From contig DLTN01000009.1 of the NCBI GenBank assembly GCA_002500925.1, forward strand, positions 1-7,041: 7,041 bases of DNA. The letters are read 5' to 3'. Numbering within the stretch: position 1 is the stretch's first letter; each line of letters begins with the position of its first letter. The notes below the pieces were generated by a model. It did not search any database. It worked only from the letters and a program-made list of their open reading frames with translations, and was not told where the DNA came from. This document shows, in pieces, positions 6,824 to 7,041 of this stretch. The stretch comes from Gemmatimonadales bacterium UBA7835. Its GTDB lineage: Bacteria; Gemmatimonadota; Gemmatimonadetes; Longimicrobiales; Gaopeijiaceae. The position numbers and the translations under genes were made by a program.

Positions 6824-6833
6824 CGAACGCCTG

Positions 6834-7041
6834 ATGTCCACAGAACAACTTAAGATCACACTTCCCAACGGTGATGTTCTCCAAATGCCCTTGGGGTCGA
6901 CCAGTGGTGAGGTGGCCGCACACATTGGCCCTGGGCTTGCGAAGGCGGCTTTGGCTGCTGTGGTGAACGGCGAAACCGTGGGCCTGATGGAACCCATCGT
7001 TGAGGACGCAGAGATACAGATTCTCACTGATAGAGACTTGG
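6834..7041 (+). CDS. thrS: Threonyl-tRNA synthetase, N-terminal TGS domain only (3' end outside window)
   Basis: The gene runs off the right edge after 69 codons of the roughly 640 usual for the enzyme. The visible part is the TGS domain: KITLPNGDVLQMPLGSTSGEV (from residue 7) followed by IGPGLAKAALAAVVNGE and a closing VEDAEIQILTDRD. The IGPGLAKAALA stretch is typical of bacterial ThrRS and separates it from the TGS domains of RelA/SpoT and Obg. The full enzyme charges tRNA-Thr with threonine in the cytoplasm; the editing, catalytic and anticodon-binding domains are not in view. ATG 6834 is supported by the AAGAGG site and by the match to the family's N-terminus. The context of a terminator and a candidate promoter just upstream suggests its own transcript. 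In many bacteria thrS is followed by infC, rpmI and rplT, which cannot be checked here. Confidence 0.93.
   Translation, partial: MSTEQLKITLPNGDVLQMPLGSTSGEVAAHIGPGLAKAALAAVVNGETVGLMEPIVEDAEIQILTDRDL

Larger units (their letters stand above)
6536..6833 (+). other. Structured intergenic region between serine hydrolase and thrS
   Basis: These 298 bases contain no gene I can support. They hold an alternative-fold region at 6541-6602, a perfect 5-base-pair stem CAGTT/AACTG (6671-6675 with 6687-6691), a good hairpin at 6712-6730, an intrinsic terminator at 6738-6774, and a candidate promoter and ribosome binding site for thrS. The part before the terminator may be a long 3' untranslated region, a thrS leader or a small RNA. 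The sequence alone does not decide. Confidence 0.6.

Noticed and set aside
6536..6833. T-box riboswitch controlling thrS
   Set aside because: The conserved T-box sequence and a specifier-loop stem are not visible, and I found no leader peptide rich in Thr codons.

Overview
The window holds five protein genes and no mobile element, tRNA, rRNA or CRISPR array. Base composition is moderately GC-rich. Three features point to a Gram-negative, diderm environmental bacterium: two lipoprotein signal peptides, a large Sec-exported sortilin-type BNR/Asp-box protein with an FlgD-like Ig domain, and a penicillin-acylase-family hydrolase. This mix is typical of Gemmatimonadota (marine or soil lineages) and of some Acidobacteriota and Rhodothermota. 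I lean to Gemmatimonadota, but this is inference from gene style, not from a marker gene.

Layout. Positions 1-1572, minus strand: the first 524 residues of a lipoprotein N-terminal-nucleophile acylase, which continues past the left edge. Positions 1573-1799: a divergent intergenic region with a weak promoter for the acylase and two competing hairpins just before the ribosome binding site of the next gene. Positions 1800-6535, plus strand: a tight three-gene cluster of a 1033-residue secreted beta-propeller protein, a 63-residue two-helix membrane protein, and a 480-residue SxxK serine hydrolase lipoprotein (beta-lactamase class C family). The first junction is two tandem stop codons followed at once by an in-frame GTG; the second is a 4-base ATGA overlap. 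Positions 6536-6833: a non-coding stretch with several hairpins and a strong intrinsic terminator. Positions 6834-7041: the TGS domain that begins threonyl-tRNA synthetase (thrS), cut by the right edge.

How the genes may work together. The three large proteins upstream of thrS are all exported. Two are amide/ester hydrolases of unrelated folds (Ntn acylase and SxxK hydrolase) and the third is a multi-repeat propeller likely to bind protein or glycan. A shared role in breaking down or modifying extracellular amides, peptides or signal molecules is plausible but not shown. thrS is a housekeeping gene and probably a separate transcription unit, because a terminator and a candidate promoter lie between it and the cluster.

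I did not find clear evidence of a wholly new system. The points most worth a second look are the anonymous small membrane protein locked between the propeller and the hydrolase, the active-site layout of the acylase, and the structured leaders before the propeller gene and thrS.
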